From assembly GCA_937920725.1 (NCBI GenBank), contig CALEUW010000028.1, forward strand, positions 15,063 through 79,062: 64,000 bases of DNA. Reading direction: 5' to 3'. Below are positions 16,083 through 25,319 of the stretch, one piece after another (position 1 is the first letter of the stretch; each line of letters begins with the position of its first letter). Both the position numbers and the translations under genes were made by a program. Origin of the DNA: UMGS1601 sp900553335 (GTDB lineage Bacteria; Bacillota; Clostridia; Oscillospirales; Ruminococcaceae). The notes under the pieces were generated by a model that was given only the letters and a program-made list of their open reading frames with translations, searched no databases and had not been told where the DNA came from.

Positions 16083-17051
16083 CTATTTTAGTAAAAAGCC
16101 TATGAGTGCAAGCGAGATTACACCCTGCATTATCGAAAATCTTACAACGACCTGCGTATCACTCCAGTCTTTGTTTTTACGCATATGGTCGTGAATCGGC
16201 GTTCTTGTGTTTTTCATAAAGTTTTTAAGCCCCAAAAACTTTATGCAGGATATTTTGAGCAAACTTAATCCACCGTCAATAATAAGCATAAAAGCAAAGA
16301 CTATAAATAAAAGCGGAGAGCCAAGCTTCATTGCCGATATCGCAAGAAGTACACCGAGCGCACGAGAACCGGCATCTCCCATGAGCATGACGCTAGGAGA
16401 GGTATTAAACCAAAGATATGCAATGAGCATTAAAATTGCCGAAAGGATTAAAAGCTTAAATTCGTCATCGGTATCCATGTTAAGCATCAAAACAAATACC
16501 GTTGCAAGCGAGATTATGCTTAAACTTCCGCAAAGTCCGTCAACTCCGTCCGAGCAGTTTGTAACGTTTATAGCAGCCCAGACTAATGCTGCACCTAAAA
16601 TGATATATACGGCGATAGGAAGCGTAAAGCTTATTCCAAAGAGTGCAAGCTTTAATATCGGAGCGTTGTAAATACAGTAAGTTGCTGAGATCCCAACTGA
16701 AACAACAAGATCAATAAGGCCTTTTTTTACTCTTCCCCAAGGAATGCTTGCACTGTCGTCAAGATATCCGCTGAGCATTTCAAGATAGATAAATCCAATA
16801 TATATTATAAGCTCAAGGTTAAGCGGAACAAATAAAGCGGCAGTTATAACCAAGGACGTTATCATAAGAAGTCCCGCACCTCTCGGCTTACCTTCCGAAA
16901 GCTTTCCGTTAAGGGCAAATTCTCTGCCCTTATCCCTTGGGAGAATGTTCCTAAACAGTTTGATCGAAGCGTATGGTATAAAGAATCCGCACAGCATAAA
17001 GAGCCCGTAATAAATGCTTTCATATGCGGACGGAATTATATTTTTCAGCAT
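16083..17051 (-). CDS. MraY/WecA-like polyprenyl-phosphate phosphoglycosyltransferase
   Basis: This 322-residue integral membrane protein has about ten segments. Motifs of glycosyltransferase family 4 are visible: DDSASIPWGR (DD pair), NCSDGVDGLCG, and LMGDAGSRALG. A C-terminal TPIHDHMRKN resembles the HHxxxxxG region of MraY. It should transfer a phospho-amino sugar to undecaprenyl phosphate. The standard mur/div neighbours are absent and it sits with psd-pssA. It may therefore be a second MraY-like enzyme for another envelope glycan rather than the peptidoglycan MraY. It opens the operon. Confidence 0.82.
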   Translation of the reverse strand: MLKNIIPSAYESIYYGLFMLCGFFIPYASIKLFRNILPRDKGREFALNGKLSEGKPRGAGLLMITSLVITAALFVPLNLELIIYIGFIYLEMLSGYLDDSASIPWGRVKKGLIDLVVSVGISATYCIYNAPILKLALFGISFTLPIAVYIILGAALVWAAINVTNCSDGVDGLCGSLSIISLATVFVLMLNMDTDDEFKLLILSAILMLIAYLWFNTSPSVMLMGDAGSRALGVLLAISAMKLGSPLLFIVFAFMLIIDGGLSLLKISCIKFLGLKNFMKNTRTPIHDHMRKNKDWSDTQVVVRFSIMQGVISLALIGFLLK

Positions 17052-17130
17052 TTTTGATTCCCCCTAAGGTATTTAAAATTTCACTTTAATATTGTATCAT
17101 ATTTGATTTGGTATTGCAAGGAAAAAGTAA

Positions 17131-17736
17131 TTATTCGGCATATTCCCGAACCCTTAGAGCGATACAGAGCGAGTCGCTTAAATCCTGACATTTTTCTATT
17201 TCCGATTCGTCGATCACGTCTACTACAGAGAGCAAAACCTTTGGAAAAAGCTCTTTTGCTCTTTTTGCAAAATTAAGCATACAGTCAAACGCCTTTTCGC
17301 CGTAAACAGGGCGTGTAACCCGGCAATATTCTTCAGGAGTTGATCCGTTAAGGGAAATTGAAACAACGTCAAAAAGACCTTTCATTTCTTCGATGGTGTT
17401 TTCTCTGCCGTTTATCAAATCGCTTAAGCCGTTTGTGTTTATTCTGATTTTTGTTTTTGTGCGTCCTCTGATATATTTTGCTGCAGATATTAAAATCTGA
17501 AGCTCGGATGTTGGTTCGCCGAAGCCGCAGAATATGATTTCATCGTATTTATCAAGATCTTCTTTTGATAAGCTGTCGATAACCTCGTTATCAGTCGGCT
17601 GATGATCAAGCCAAAGGCTGTCAGAGCCATATGCTCCGTCACCGTTTTTTCTTATGCAGAAAATGCATGAGCAGGGGCATTTGTTTGTAATGTTAAGATA
17701 GAGCTTTCCGTCAAGCACATAAGTTATGTTCATCAT
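17131..17736 (-). CDS. radical SAM protein, TatD-linked type
   Basis: This 201-residue radical SAM protein has the iron-sulfur motif C20-x3-C24-x2-C27 (KCPCSCIFC), followed by RKNGDGAYGSDSLWL. The latter resembles the small TatD-associated radical SAM family. FCGFGEPTSE near residue 88 is the GxP/SAM-binding loop and VSISLNGSTPEEY the later barrel strand. It lacks an obvious C-terminal accessory domain. The partner tatD gene is not adjacent in this window. The substrate is unknown. RBS AAGGAG lies 11 bases ahead of the ATG. Confidence 0.8.
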   Translation of the reverse strand: MMNITYVLDGKLYLNITNKCPCSCIFCIRKNGDGAYGSDSLWLDHQPTDNEVIDSLSKEDLDKYDEIIFCGFGEPTSELQILISAAKYIRGRTKTKIRINTNGLSDLINGRENTIEEMKGLFDVVSISLNGSTPEEYCRVTRPVYGEKAFDCMLNFAKRAKELFPKVLLSVVDVIDESEIEKCQDLSDSLCIALRVREYAE

Positions 17737-17887
17737 ATTATTTGTTTCTCCTTGAAATGTTACTTTTATTTATAGTATCACGAAAATACAAATAATTCAA
17801 GTACACCAAAAAATATACAAAGTTATCATATGTTTTTCACAAAGTGCGATATAATAAAAATATAGAAATTAATAGGAGGACCTAAAT

Positions 17888-19330
17888 ATGATAGATAACG
17901 AAAAAAACGATCAGTTAGAAACCCCTTCAAATGATAACGGTTATCAGGCAAGTGAAAGCGATAATTCCCAAAACAATCAGCAAAGCTCGGCTTATTTGGT
18001 TGAGGATGGGGTGTCCCAGAAAATTGCACAGCCTGCGCCTCAGCAAAACGACAAACAGCAGTATTCGTCATATGCAGAGTTTTCACAGCCAAGTGTCAAC
18101 AGTATGTCATACGATCCGAATGCAGAAATGAAAATCAAAAAACAAAAAAAGGTTTTGACAGCGATTATTTCTACCTGCTGTGTTCTGGCGATTGCGGCTA
18201 CCTGCATTATAGGTTATAGCCTTATTTCACCCGGAACAATCGGACAATCATCAAACCGCACAAATTCAACAGCGAAAACAAGTAAAGCTGAGGTTGAAAC
18301 TACAAATAACGTCAACACAAACAGAGAGCTTCCAACGATTTATCAGCTTTCCGCCCCTGAGGATGCTCTTACTATCCCGGAGGTAGTTGAAAAGGTTTCT
18401 GATTCTGTTGTAGGAATTTCATGTCTTTTCTCGACAGGTACGGGAACGGGAACGGGAGTCATCATGAGCGAGGACGGATATATTATAACAAATGCACATG
18501 TTGTAAACGGAGCGAGTGATATAACGGTTGTGTTTACCGATGATCAGGAAAACGGTATAAAGGCGGAGCTTATCGGAATCGACAGCCAGACGGATCTTGC
18601 TGTAATCAAAATTAATAAGTCTGGTCTTATTCCGGCGGAGTTCGGAAAATCTTCTGAGCTTCAGGTAGGAGAAGCAGCTATTGCTATAGGAAATCCTTTG
18701 GGATTTCAGCTTGCAGGTTCTGTAACATCGGGAATCATCTCAGCGCTTGACAGAGAGCTTACAATTGAGGATAAAACACTCACACTTATACAGACTGACG
18801 CATCTATAAACAGCGGAAACTCAGGAGGCGCACTTATTAATGCTTACGGACAGGTAATTGGAATCACCTCGGCAAAAATCAATTCGGCATACGGTGAGGG
18901 ACTCGGTTTTGCAATACCGATAGACGGAGCGCTTCCGATTATAAATGATTTGATAGAAAACGGATATGTTACAGGAAGACCTAAGCTGGGAATAAGCGGA
19001 AGTGATATTTCATCATTTTATTCTGAATATTACGGGATCCCGCAAGGCTTTCAGGTTGAATCCGTTGAAGAAGGCTCTGCTGCTGAGGCGGCAGGAATCA
19101 GAGCAGGAGATATAGTTGTAGGAATCGAAGGACAGTTAATCTCAGGAATGAGTGAGTTTAATGAGATCAAGAACAAGTTCAGCGCAGGAGATACAATTTC
19201 GGTTTCTCTTTACAGAGATGGAAAGAGAACGGATGTTGATGTTACTCTCGGAGAAGCAACAGGAGATGCGGCTGCTGAAACTATAACGGAACCTACGACA
19301 TATCGAACCTTCGGCGGCTGGGGGTACTAA
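17888..19330 (+). CDS. HtrA/DegP-type membrane-anchored serine protease
   Basis: This 480-residue protein has a Gln/Ser-rich cytoplasmic N-terminus (1-85), one membrane segment (about 89-112) and a linker. The trypsin-like protease domain carries the triad His204 (NAHVV), Asp236 (TDLAV) and Ser312 (GNSGGA). A PDZ domain follows at about 365-460. It should degrade or refold misfolded proteins outside the membrane. It is monocistronic with its own terminator. A possible TATAAT at 17850-17855 lacks a clear -35 box. A second HtrA is at 62060. Confidence 0.93.
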   Translation: MIDNEKNDQLETPSNDNGYQASESDNSQNNQQSSAYLVEDGVSQKIAQPAPQQNDKQQYSSYAEFSQPSVNSMSYDPNAEMKIKKQKKVLTAIISTCCVLAIAATCIIGYSLISPGTIGQSSNRTNSTAKTSKAEVETTNNVNTNRELPTIYQLSAPEDALTIPEVVEKVSDSVVGISCLFSTGTGTGTGVIMSEDGYIITNAHVVNGASDITVVFTDDQENGIKAELIGIDSQTDLAVIKINKSGLIPAEFGKSSELQVGEAAIAIGNPLGFQLAGSVTSGIISALDRELTIEDKTLTLIQTDASINSGNSGGALINAYGQVIGITSAKINSAYGEGLGFAIPIDGALPIINDLIENGYVTGRPKLGISGSDISSFYSEYYGIPQGFQVESVEEGSAAEAAGIRAGDIVVGIEGQLISGMSEFNEIKNKFSAGDTISVSLYRDGKRTDVDVTLGEATGDAAAETITEPTTYRTFGGWGY

Positions 19331-19346
19331 AACGAATTATTACAGG

Positions 19347-19377
19347 AAGGGCGGAATTTTCCGCTCTTTTGTTTTTT
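19347..19377 (+). terminator. intrinsic terminator after htrA
   Basis: AGGGCGGAA pairs with TTCCGCTCT around a TT loop, followed by TTTGTTTTTT. Confidence 0.85.
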
Positions 19378-19532
19378 AAGCTTAATTGCAGCAAAGCTAT
19401 CGTAAAACCGAGATTATAAATTATTATACTTCAGAATTATAACTCTTGAATTTATATTGTTCATAAGACATTGTCATATATCAATTGTGATTACGCATTA
19501 AATTTAATTCCGAATTTAATTGCATATTTCCC

Positions 19533-19561
19533 TTGACTTTAACTAAATAAAGTGTTAAAAT
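19533..19561 (+). promoter_or_regulatory. sigma-A promoter of serC-serA
   Basis: TTGACT (19533-19538) and TAAAAT (19556-19561) are separated by exactly 17 bases and lie 42 bases before the serC ATG. The 270-base gap upstream holds the htrA terminator and AATTCCGAATT-type short repeats, nothing else. Confidence 0.72.
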
Positions 19562-19602
19562 TATTTTATTATTACTAGAATAACAGGAGGGTGTTTTTTA
19601 AC

Positions 19603-20685
19603 ATGTCAAGAGTTTACAATTTCAGTGCAGGTCCGGCTGTTTTACCGGAGGAAGTTTTAAGAGAAGCGGCTGACGAAATGCTTGATTACAAGGGATGCGG
19701 AATGAGCGTTATGGAAATGAGCCACCGTTCAAAGGTTTATGATCAGATTATTAAAGAAGCTGAGGCTGATCTCCGTGAGCTTATGAATATTCCTGACAAC
19801 TATAAGGTGATGTTCTTGCAGGGAGGAGCTTCATTGCAGTTTGCTGCTGTTCCTATGAATCTTATGAAAAACCGCAAGGCAGGTTACATACTTACAGGAC
19901 AGTGGGCAAAGAAGGCTTATGCTGAGGCAAAGATTTACGGTGAAGCTGTAGAGCTTGCTTCAAGTGCGGATAAGACGTTTTCATATATTCCTGACGTAAG
20001 TGATCTTCCTATCACAGATGATATGGATTATGTTTACATATGTGAAAATAATACTATTTACGGAACAAAGTTTAAAACTTTACCTGATACAAAGGGAAAA
20101 ATTTTGGTAGCTGATCAGTCGTCCTGCTTCCTTTCAGAGCCTGTAGACGTTACAAAATACGGAGTAATTTATGCAGGTGTGCAGAAGAACGTAGGTCCTG
20201 CCGGCGTAGTTATTGCAATTGTTCGTGAAGATCTTATTACAGACGATGTGCTCGAGGGAACTCCTACAATGGTTAAGTGGAAAACTCAGGCTGACGCAGA
20301 TTCTCTTTACAACACACCGCCTTGCTACGGAATTTATATTTGCGGAAAAGTTTTCAAGTGGCTCTTAAAAACAGGCGGACTTGAAAAGAGAAAAGAGTTA
20401 AACATTAAAAAAGCAAATGTTTTATATGATTTTCTTGACAGCAGTAAGCTTTTCAAGGGCACTGTTGAAAAGGAAAGCAGATCGCTGATGAACGTTCCTT
20501 TCGTTACCGGTAACGATGAGCTTGACGCAAAGTTTATCAAAGAAGCTAAAGCTGCCGGATTTGAAAACCTCAAAGGTCACAGAACTGTTGGCGGTATGAG
20601 AGCGTCAATTTACAATGCTATGCCTATCGAGGGCGTTGAGAAGCTTGTAGAGTTTATGAAAAAATTTGAGGAAGAAAACGCATAG
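19603..20685 (+). CDS. serC: phosphoserine aminotransferase
   Basis: SerC converts 3-phosphohydroxypyruvate and glutamate to phosphoserine. It has 360 residues, the normal length. It begins with the family signature YNFSAGPAVLPEEV, and the PLP lysine is Lys195 in AGVQKNVGPAG. The ATG at 19603 is chosen because AGGAGG at 19585-19590 directly abuts the earlier GTG, leaving no spacing for it. It lies 71 bases upstream of serA. No serB phosphatase is in the window. Confidence 0.95.
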   Translation: MSRVYNFSAGPAVLPEEVLREAADEMLDYKGCGMSVMEMSHRSKVYDQIIKEAEADLRELMNIPDNYKVMFLQGGASLQFAAVPMNLMKNRKAGYILTGQWAKKAYAEAKIYGEAVELASSADKTFSYIPDVSDLPITDDMDYVYICENNTIYGTKFKTLPDTKGKILVADQSSCFLSEPVDVTKYGVIYAGVQKNVGPAGVVIAIVREDLITDDVLEGTPTMVKWKTQADADSLYNTPPCYGIYICGKVFKWLLKTGGLEKRKELNIKKANVLYDFLDSSKLFKGTVEKESRSLMNVPFVTGNDELDAKFIKEAKAAGFENLKGHRTVGGMRASIYNAMPIEGVEKLVEFMKKFEEENA

Positions 20686-20756
20686 AAGCACTTCTTCATA
20701 TGATGAATAGGGGATGCAAAAGCTTCCTTTAATTTGAGTTTATTCGGAGGAAAATT

Positions 20757-21911
20757 ATGTATAAGATTAAGACATTAAATAAAATTGCCGCTTGCGGAAC
20801 GGATCTCTTTGACAAGGCGAAATATGAGGTTTCAGACAGCATTGAGTCGCCTGACGCTGTACTTGTTCGCTCGGCTTCAATGCACGACATGGACTTTGAA
20901 GAAAATCTTCTTGCAATTGCAAGAGCAGGGGCGGGAGTTAATAACATTCCTGTTGCGGATTGCGCTGAAAAGGGAATATGTGTTTTTAATACTCCGGGCG
21001 CAAATGCAAACGCAGTTAAAGAGCTTGCCGTACTTGGACTTTTGATCTCTTCCCGTAAGGTAGCAGAGGCTATTGACTGGGCTAAAGGTCTTAAGGGTAA
21101 CGGCGCTGAAGTAGGAAAAATGGTTGAAAAGGGAAAGAGCCAGTTCGTTGGTCCTGAGATCATGGGAAAAACTCTCGGTCTTGTAGGACTCGGCGCAATT
21201 GGGGGAAAGCTTGCAAATGTTGCTGTATCTCTTGGCATGAAAGTAATCGGATATGATCCGTTCCTGTCGGTAAACGCTGCACTACAGCTAAAGCCGCAGG
21301 TTACTGTTGTAAAGGACGTTGACGAGGTTTATAAAAATGCTGATTATATTTCGCTTCACCTTCCGTTTAATGCAGAAACAAAAGGTTCTGTAAATGCAGA
21401 CGTTTTCGCTAAAATGAAAGATGGCGCAAGACTTTTGAACTTTGCAAGAGGAGAGCTTGTTGACACCCCATCTCTTTTAGCAGCTCTTGAGAGCGGAAAG
21501 CTCGCAAAATATGTAACCGACTTCCCGAACGACGAGGTAATCGGAGTGGACGGCGTTGTTGCAATTCCTCACCTCGGTGCATCAAGCCCTGAGTCGGAGG
21601 ACAATTGTGCGGTTATGGCTTCAAACGAGCTTATAGATTATATCGAAAACGGAAACATTGTGAACTCTGTTAATTATCCGAACGTTGAGCTTAACAAGAC
21701 GGGAGATGTAATGCTCTGTATTATGCACAAAAATGTTCCTGAGTTTATTTCAAAGATAACTGCTGTTATCAGTAAGGACGGAGCTAATATTGAAAACTTT
21801 GTTCATAAATCAAAGGGAGAGTATGCATACTCAATGATCGATATTACAGGAAGCGTTGATGTTGAAGCACTTAAGGCTGTTGACGATGTTATTAGAGTAA
21901 GAGCGCTTTAA
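20757..21911 (+). CDS. serA: D-3-phosphoglycerate dehydrogenase
   Basis: SerA oxidises 3-phosphoglycerate to phosphohydroxypyruvate, entering serine synthesis. The 384 residues contain the NAD motif GLGAIG (144-149) and the D-2-hydroxyacid dehydrogenase triad Arg231 (FARGE), Glu260 and His272 (PHLGASS). A short C-terminal ACT domain (about 318-384) suggests feedback by serine. The large intervening ASB domain of long SerA forms is absent. Operon with serC; a terminator follows. Confidence 0.93.
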   Translation: MYKIKTLNKIAACGTDLFDKAKYEVSDSIESPDAVLVRSASMHDMDFEENLLAIARAGAGVNNIPVADCAEKGICVFNTPGANANAVKELAVLGLLISSRKVAEAIDWAKGLKGNGAEVGKMVEKGKSQFVGPEIMGKTLGLVGLGAIGGKLANVAVSLGMKVIGYDPFLSVNAALQLKPQVTVVKDVDEVYKNADYISLHLPFNAETKGSVNADVFAKMKDGARLLNFARGELVDTPSLLAALESGKLAKYVTDFPNDEVIGVDGVVAIPHLGASSPESEDNCAVMASNELIDYIENGNIVNSVNYPNVELNKTGDVMLCIMHKNVPEFISKITAVISKDGANIENFVHKSKGEYAYSMIDITGSVDVEALKAVDDVIRVRAL

Positions 21912-21933
21912 TTAGGAATTTTAATAAAAATTT

Positions 21934-21968
21934 AGACACAGAGGAATTTTAGTTCTCTGTGTCTTTTT
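21934..21968 (+). terminator. intrinsic terminator of serCA
   Basis: AGACACAGAG pairs with CTCTGTGTCT, followed by five T. Confidence 0.92.
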
Positions 21969-21978
21969 GCTGTCAGAC

Positions 21979-22025
21979 AAAAATAAAGACGAACCTTCTT
22001 TCCCAATAGGTCCGTCTTTATTTTT
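21979..22025. terminator. bidirectional terminator at the XRE 3' end
   Basis: AAAAATAAAGACGAACC pairs with GGTCCGTCTTTATTTTT with one mismatch. It runs into T-tracts on both strands and overlaps the last codons of the minus-strand regulator. Confidence 0.8.
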
Positions 22026-22344
22026 GTAATTCAATTAGTGTTTTTATTCTTTCAATTGCTCTTATTTTGTTTTCATAATTCAGTTGATTGTAAAAAAATA
22101 AAACATTGTCTTGATCTAAGTATTCTTCTTTTTTTATATTCTCTCTGCCGAGAATGTAATCCACGCTTACCTTGCAGATGTTTGCCAGATCTATTATATA
22201 GTTTATTGGTACTTTTACTTCTCCTTTTTCATATCTGCTTATTTCCTGTTGGGAGATACCTATCATTTTAGCAAGCTCAGACTGAGTCATTCGGTTTTTT
22301 CTGACCTTGACTAAATTTGGGTATAAATATAAATTGTTGTGCAC
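22018..22344 (-). CDS. XRE-family transcriptional regulator
   Basis: This 108-residue protein has a Cro/CI helix-turn-helix at about residues 19-41 (MTQSELAKMI, ISQQEISRYEKG). A C-terminal helical region resembles the regulator at 1407 but is not closely similar. Translation starts at GTG (22344) with GGAGG 6 bases upstream. It diverges from the broken Fn3 gene at 22496, and two palindromes in between are candidate operators. Confidence 0.83.
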   Translation of the reverse strand: MHNNLYLYPNLVKVRKNRMTQSELAKMIGISQQEISRYEKGEVKVPINYIIDLANICKVSVDYILGRENIKKEEYLDQDNVLFFYNQLNYENKIRAIERIKTLIELQK

Positions 22345-22381
22345 AATAAACCTCCATAAAAGCCGTTGGATTGTTTAACTT

Positions 22382-22408
22382 ATGTAATAATTATACATCA
22401 CATATGTG
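22382..22408. promoter_or_regulatory. candidate operator palindromes
   Basis: A nearly perfect 17-bp palindrome (ATGTA..TACAT, 22382-22398) is followed directly by the perfect palindrome CACATATGTG (22399-22408). They lie about 40 bases upstream of the XRE start codon. Binding by that protein is inferred. Confidence 0.45.
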
Positions 22409-22495
22409 GTATTTACAAACGGCATAAATGATGTTATAGTATTGTTGTTATACAGCAGATTTGATGTACTATGTAAAATATAGGAGGTTGTTTTT

Positions 22496-22683
22496 ATGAG
22501 AAAAAAGATTTTAAGTCTGCTGACAACTTTGGTTATGGTCGTTGGGTTGGTAGGAGTTATACAGTTTTAAAGCTCAGCTCAGGAACATCTTATAAGTTTG
22601 CAGTTAAAGCATACAAAACTGTAAACGGAAAAGAGATAACAAGTGTAAGCTTTATTATGATTTCCGTAAGAACAAAAAAATAA
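22496..22683 (+). pseudogene. remnant of a secreted fibronectin type III protein
   Basis: AGGAGG precedes an ATG that encodes a clean signal peptide (MRKKILSLLTTLVMVVGLVG) but stops at 22568-22570. In another frame from 22558 to the TAA at 22681-22683 the sequence reads YTVLKLSSGTSYKFAVKAY then KTVNGKEITS. This is the last strands of an Fn3 domain. A large internal deletion plus frame loss best explains it. A 24-residue peptide could still be made. Confidence 0.7.
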
Positions 22684-22700
22684 CCGCCCCCTTTAGGGTT

Positions 22701-22737
22701 AATCCTCACAGGGAAAAAATCTCTGTGAGGATTTTCT
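22701..22737 (+). terminator. terminator of the Fn3 remnant
   Basis: AATCCTCACAGGG pairs with CTCTGTGAGGATT across an A-rich loop, followed by a T-rich stretch. Confidence 0.75.
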
Positions 22738-22765
22738 ATTGACAGTTACTAATACATCTCAAAAC

Positions 22766-22802
22766 AAAAGCCACAGAGAAAAACTTAAAAATTCTCTGTG
22801 GC
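22766..22802 (-). terminator. intrinsic terminator of the GH74 gene
   Basis: On the minus strand GCCACAGAGAA pairs with TTCTCTGTGGC, followed by TTTTGTTTT. It lies about 40 bases past the stop codon at 22839. The gap also holds AATTACGAATTACGCATTACG-type short repeats. Confidence 0.85.
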
Positions 22803-22838
22803 TCGATTTATTATTAATTACGAATTACGCATTACGAA

Positions 22839-25145
22839 TTATTCTTTTACGTTGCTCATTAAAATTCCTCTGCCGTTTGATGAGAGATAAACTCTTCCAT
22901 AAGTCTTAGGATCAGCCTCAAGGGTATTTTTGTTTACATTTCCCCAGCGCTCATTTTCGTTGTTCATCTTAACCCATGTTTTACCCTTGTCTTTTGATTG
23001 ATAAACACCGTTGCCTTTTCCGTCTACAGAGCCGTAGATGTATAATACTCCGTATTCGCCTTTTTTTTCGGGAGCGCCGATAGAAACCGCATAGGTGTAA
23101 TCAATATCTCCTTCCGCCATGACCATTTCAGAGTCAGGACCTGCATTTTCGATGTGATAGATCGGACCCGAAGCAAGCGCAACCCAAAGATCGCCTTCTA
23201 CTTCTTTGTTTGCCTCAATGCTCATATTAGTAACCATCGTTGATATTATAATTTCAAAAGTCTTTCCCTTGTCGGTTGACATATATATATAGCTTGAAGA
23301 ATTAGCATAGAATTTATCCGGATTCACCTCGTCAGCAACTATGCTTGGATTTGAACCAAGTCCCTCTACGATGCTCCAGCTTTCGCCCCAGTTATCTGTA
23401 ACATATGTGTATATCGAACCGTTGTCAGGGGTATAAAGAAGTGTTTTTCCGTCCGCAGAAAGTGTAGCGTTTCCTCCGGCCGAAATGTCAACCCCATCAG
23501 GCATTTTAGCGAACTTCCATGTCTTAGTTCCGTCGGTAGAATAGCATATAGATCCGGCACCTGCTTCTTTTGTTGTTCTTACAACAACGTCCGGGTTATT
23601 TCCCGCAACTGCAAGGTCGTCTGCTTTAAAGCTGTATACACCCCAATGCTCAATCGGTGCTTTGGTTACATCGTCGTGTCTGAAGCCGTAAAGATCGCCG
23701 AGAGTTGAATAAAGCTCCGGAGTGTTTTTGCCGCAGTCCTTCGGAGAATAAAGATCGAAAATAGCTGTTTCTTCAATTCCGTCAGCAACAACGCTGATGT
23801 TTATCTTTTCCTCACCGATTTTTGTGAGATTATCCGTTCCGAAGAGAGTAGCGCCTGTTCCATAAATAAGCTCATCGGGATTAAACGGATTTATAGCAAC
23901 GCCCGACGTCCACCAGCCAATTTTCGCCTGTCCCTGCCAGTCAAGCCAAGGAGCTTTTGAAATGTCCAGGTTGTAGTCCTTTGTTTCGTTAAGGTTTTCG
24001 TCAATATTCCAAAATCCCGTCCATGTTTCTCCGCTGTCCTTTGTGACAAGTATGTTATCCTCGCCTGCCCAGTGGCATATTGTTGTTACTGCAACCATCT
24101 CGTCCTTGTAAAGTGCAAGTCCGCAGTAGCCGTGTCCTGAATCGCCTGTAAACGGAGTTATGTCACTCCATGTTTTGTCAGCAATGCTGTATTTGCACAC
24201 TTTTCCTCTGCTCGGATTAAGCTCCTGCGTTACCTTGATAGAGTATGTTACATAAAGATTTCCGTCAGCAGAAACTTTTCCCTGAATCGGGTAGAATGTA
24301 AAATGTTCATCTGTGTCAGTAACTGTGTTTTGAATTTTTTTCCAAGACTTTCCTGCATCCTCACTGCAGTATATTTTTTCGCCCTCTCGCTCGGCAACAC
24401 CGCAGAAAATACGTTTTGTAGCTTCGCCTTTTTCTGAGCTTGTCTTATCACAGGTTATCCACATGATTCCATACGAGTATGATTCCTCGTGATAGCTTCC
24501 CTTTGACGGGAACGATTCAAGCGCTTCCCAAGTTTTTCCGTAGTCGTTTGAAATAAACATTCCGTCTGAATGAGAGCCGTAGTATATTCTGCTGTTGTCG
24601 TTAGGGTCAATCATAAGACGTTCGCCGCAGTTTCTTCCCCAATCGTTTCCGCCCATTGAGAAATTAAAGTCAACTTTAGTCCAATGATTGCCGTAATCAT
24701 AAGAGTACATGATACACCCGTTTCCTCCGTATGACGTTCCGCATGACATATAAACTCTCGACGGTTCGACGGGATCGGTAGCAATACTCTCGATGCAGTT
24801 GTAATTCCAGTCGTTTGAGTTGTCGTCCAAGCCTCCGAAGCTGTCGGTTATACAGGTCCACTTGTCCTCTCCTTTTTTCTTTCGGTAAGCTCCGCCGATA
24901 TCAGTTTTTACATAAACAAGGCCTTCTTCGGTTTCGTTATAAACCATTCCCGGAATGAATCCGCCGCCCACAATAGCAGCGTTTGACCATTCAAAGCCTG
25001 TGTCCGTAACTTTTTCACTGTTGTAAAGATTATCCTGCTTTAGGGTGTCGGAAGAATCGGGATCGTTTTTGTCGGAGCATCCCGAAAGACAGCCTAAAGC
25101 AATTACCGCAGCCGCAGCGATTGATAATAATTTTTTTGCTTTCAT
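22839..25145 (-). CDS. GH74-family xyloglucanase-like lipoprotein
   Basis: This is a 768-residue lipoprotein (signal peptide, LSGC with Cys23) made of sortilin/BNR-like repeats such as SYDYGNHW, SNDYGKTW and TKDSGETW. These form the two seven-bladed propellers of GH74. The conserved TDIGGAYR contains the putative catalytic Asp82. GDLYGFRHDD contains Asp484, matching the second catalytic Asp of endo-xyloglucanases. It should cleave xyloglucan or a related beta-glucan at the cell surface. The ATG at 25145 has AAGGAGG; a 14-codon longer start lacks a good site. It stands alone without other hydrolases or transporters. Confidence 0.88.
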   Translation of the reverse strand: MKAKKLLSIAAAAVIALGCLSGCSDKNDPDSSDTLKQDNLYNSEKVTDTGFEWSNAAIVGGGFIPGMVYNETEEGLVYVKTDIGGAYRKKKGEDKWTCITDSFGGLDDNSNDWNYNCIESIATDPVEPSRVYMSCGTSYGGNGCIMYSYDYGNHWTKVDFNFSMGGNDWGRNCGERLMIDPNDNSRIYYGSHSDGMFISNDYGKTWEALESFPSKGSYHEESYSYGIMWITCDKTSSEKGEATKRIFCGVAEREGEKIYCSEDAGKSWKKIQNTVTDTDEHFTFYPIQGKVSADGNLYVTYSIKVTQELNPSRGKVCKYSIADKTWSDITPFTGDSGHGYCGLALYKDEMVAVTTICHWAGEDNILVTKDSGETWTGFWNIDENLNETKDYNLDISKAPWLDWQGQAKIGWWTSGVAINPFNPDELIYGTGATLFGTDNLTKIGEEKINISVVADGIEETAIFDLYSPKDCGKNTPELYSTLGDLYGFRHDDVTKAPIEHWGVYSFKADDLAVAGNNPDVVVRTTKEAGAGSICYSTDGTKTWKFAKMPDGVDISAGGNATLSADGKTLLYTPDNGSIYTYVTDNWGESWSIVEGLGSNPSIVADEVNPDKFYANSSSYIYMSTDKGKTFEIIISTMVTNMSIEANKEVEGDLWVALASGPIYHIENAGPDSEMVMAEGDIDYTYAVSIGAPEKKGEYGVLYIYGSVDGKGNGVYQSKDKGKTWVKMNNENERWGNVNKNTLEADPKTYGRVYLSSNGRGILMSNVKE

Positions 25146-25319
25146 AACTTCCTCCTTTAGTATTATTTGGTGTTTATAGTATAGCATAAAGAACCTCGAA
25201 ATTGCAACAGCTTTATTTAATGTCAGAATTAGATAATTTAACTGATTGCAAAGGAATAATTCCGTCTGATTTTTAGTATTAATGAAAGTAAGAGTATTTT
25301 ACAGCAAGGAGGAATTTTT

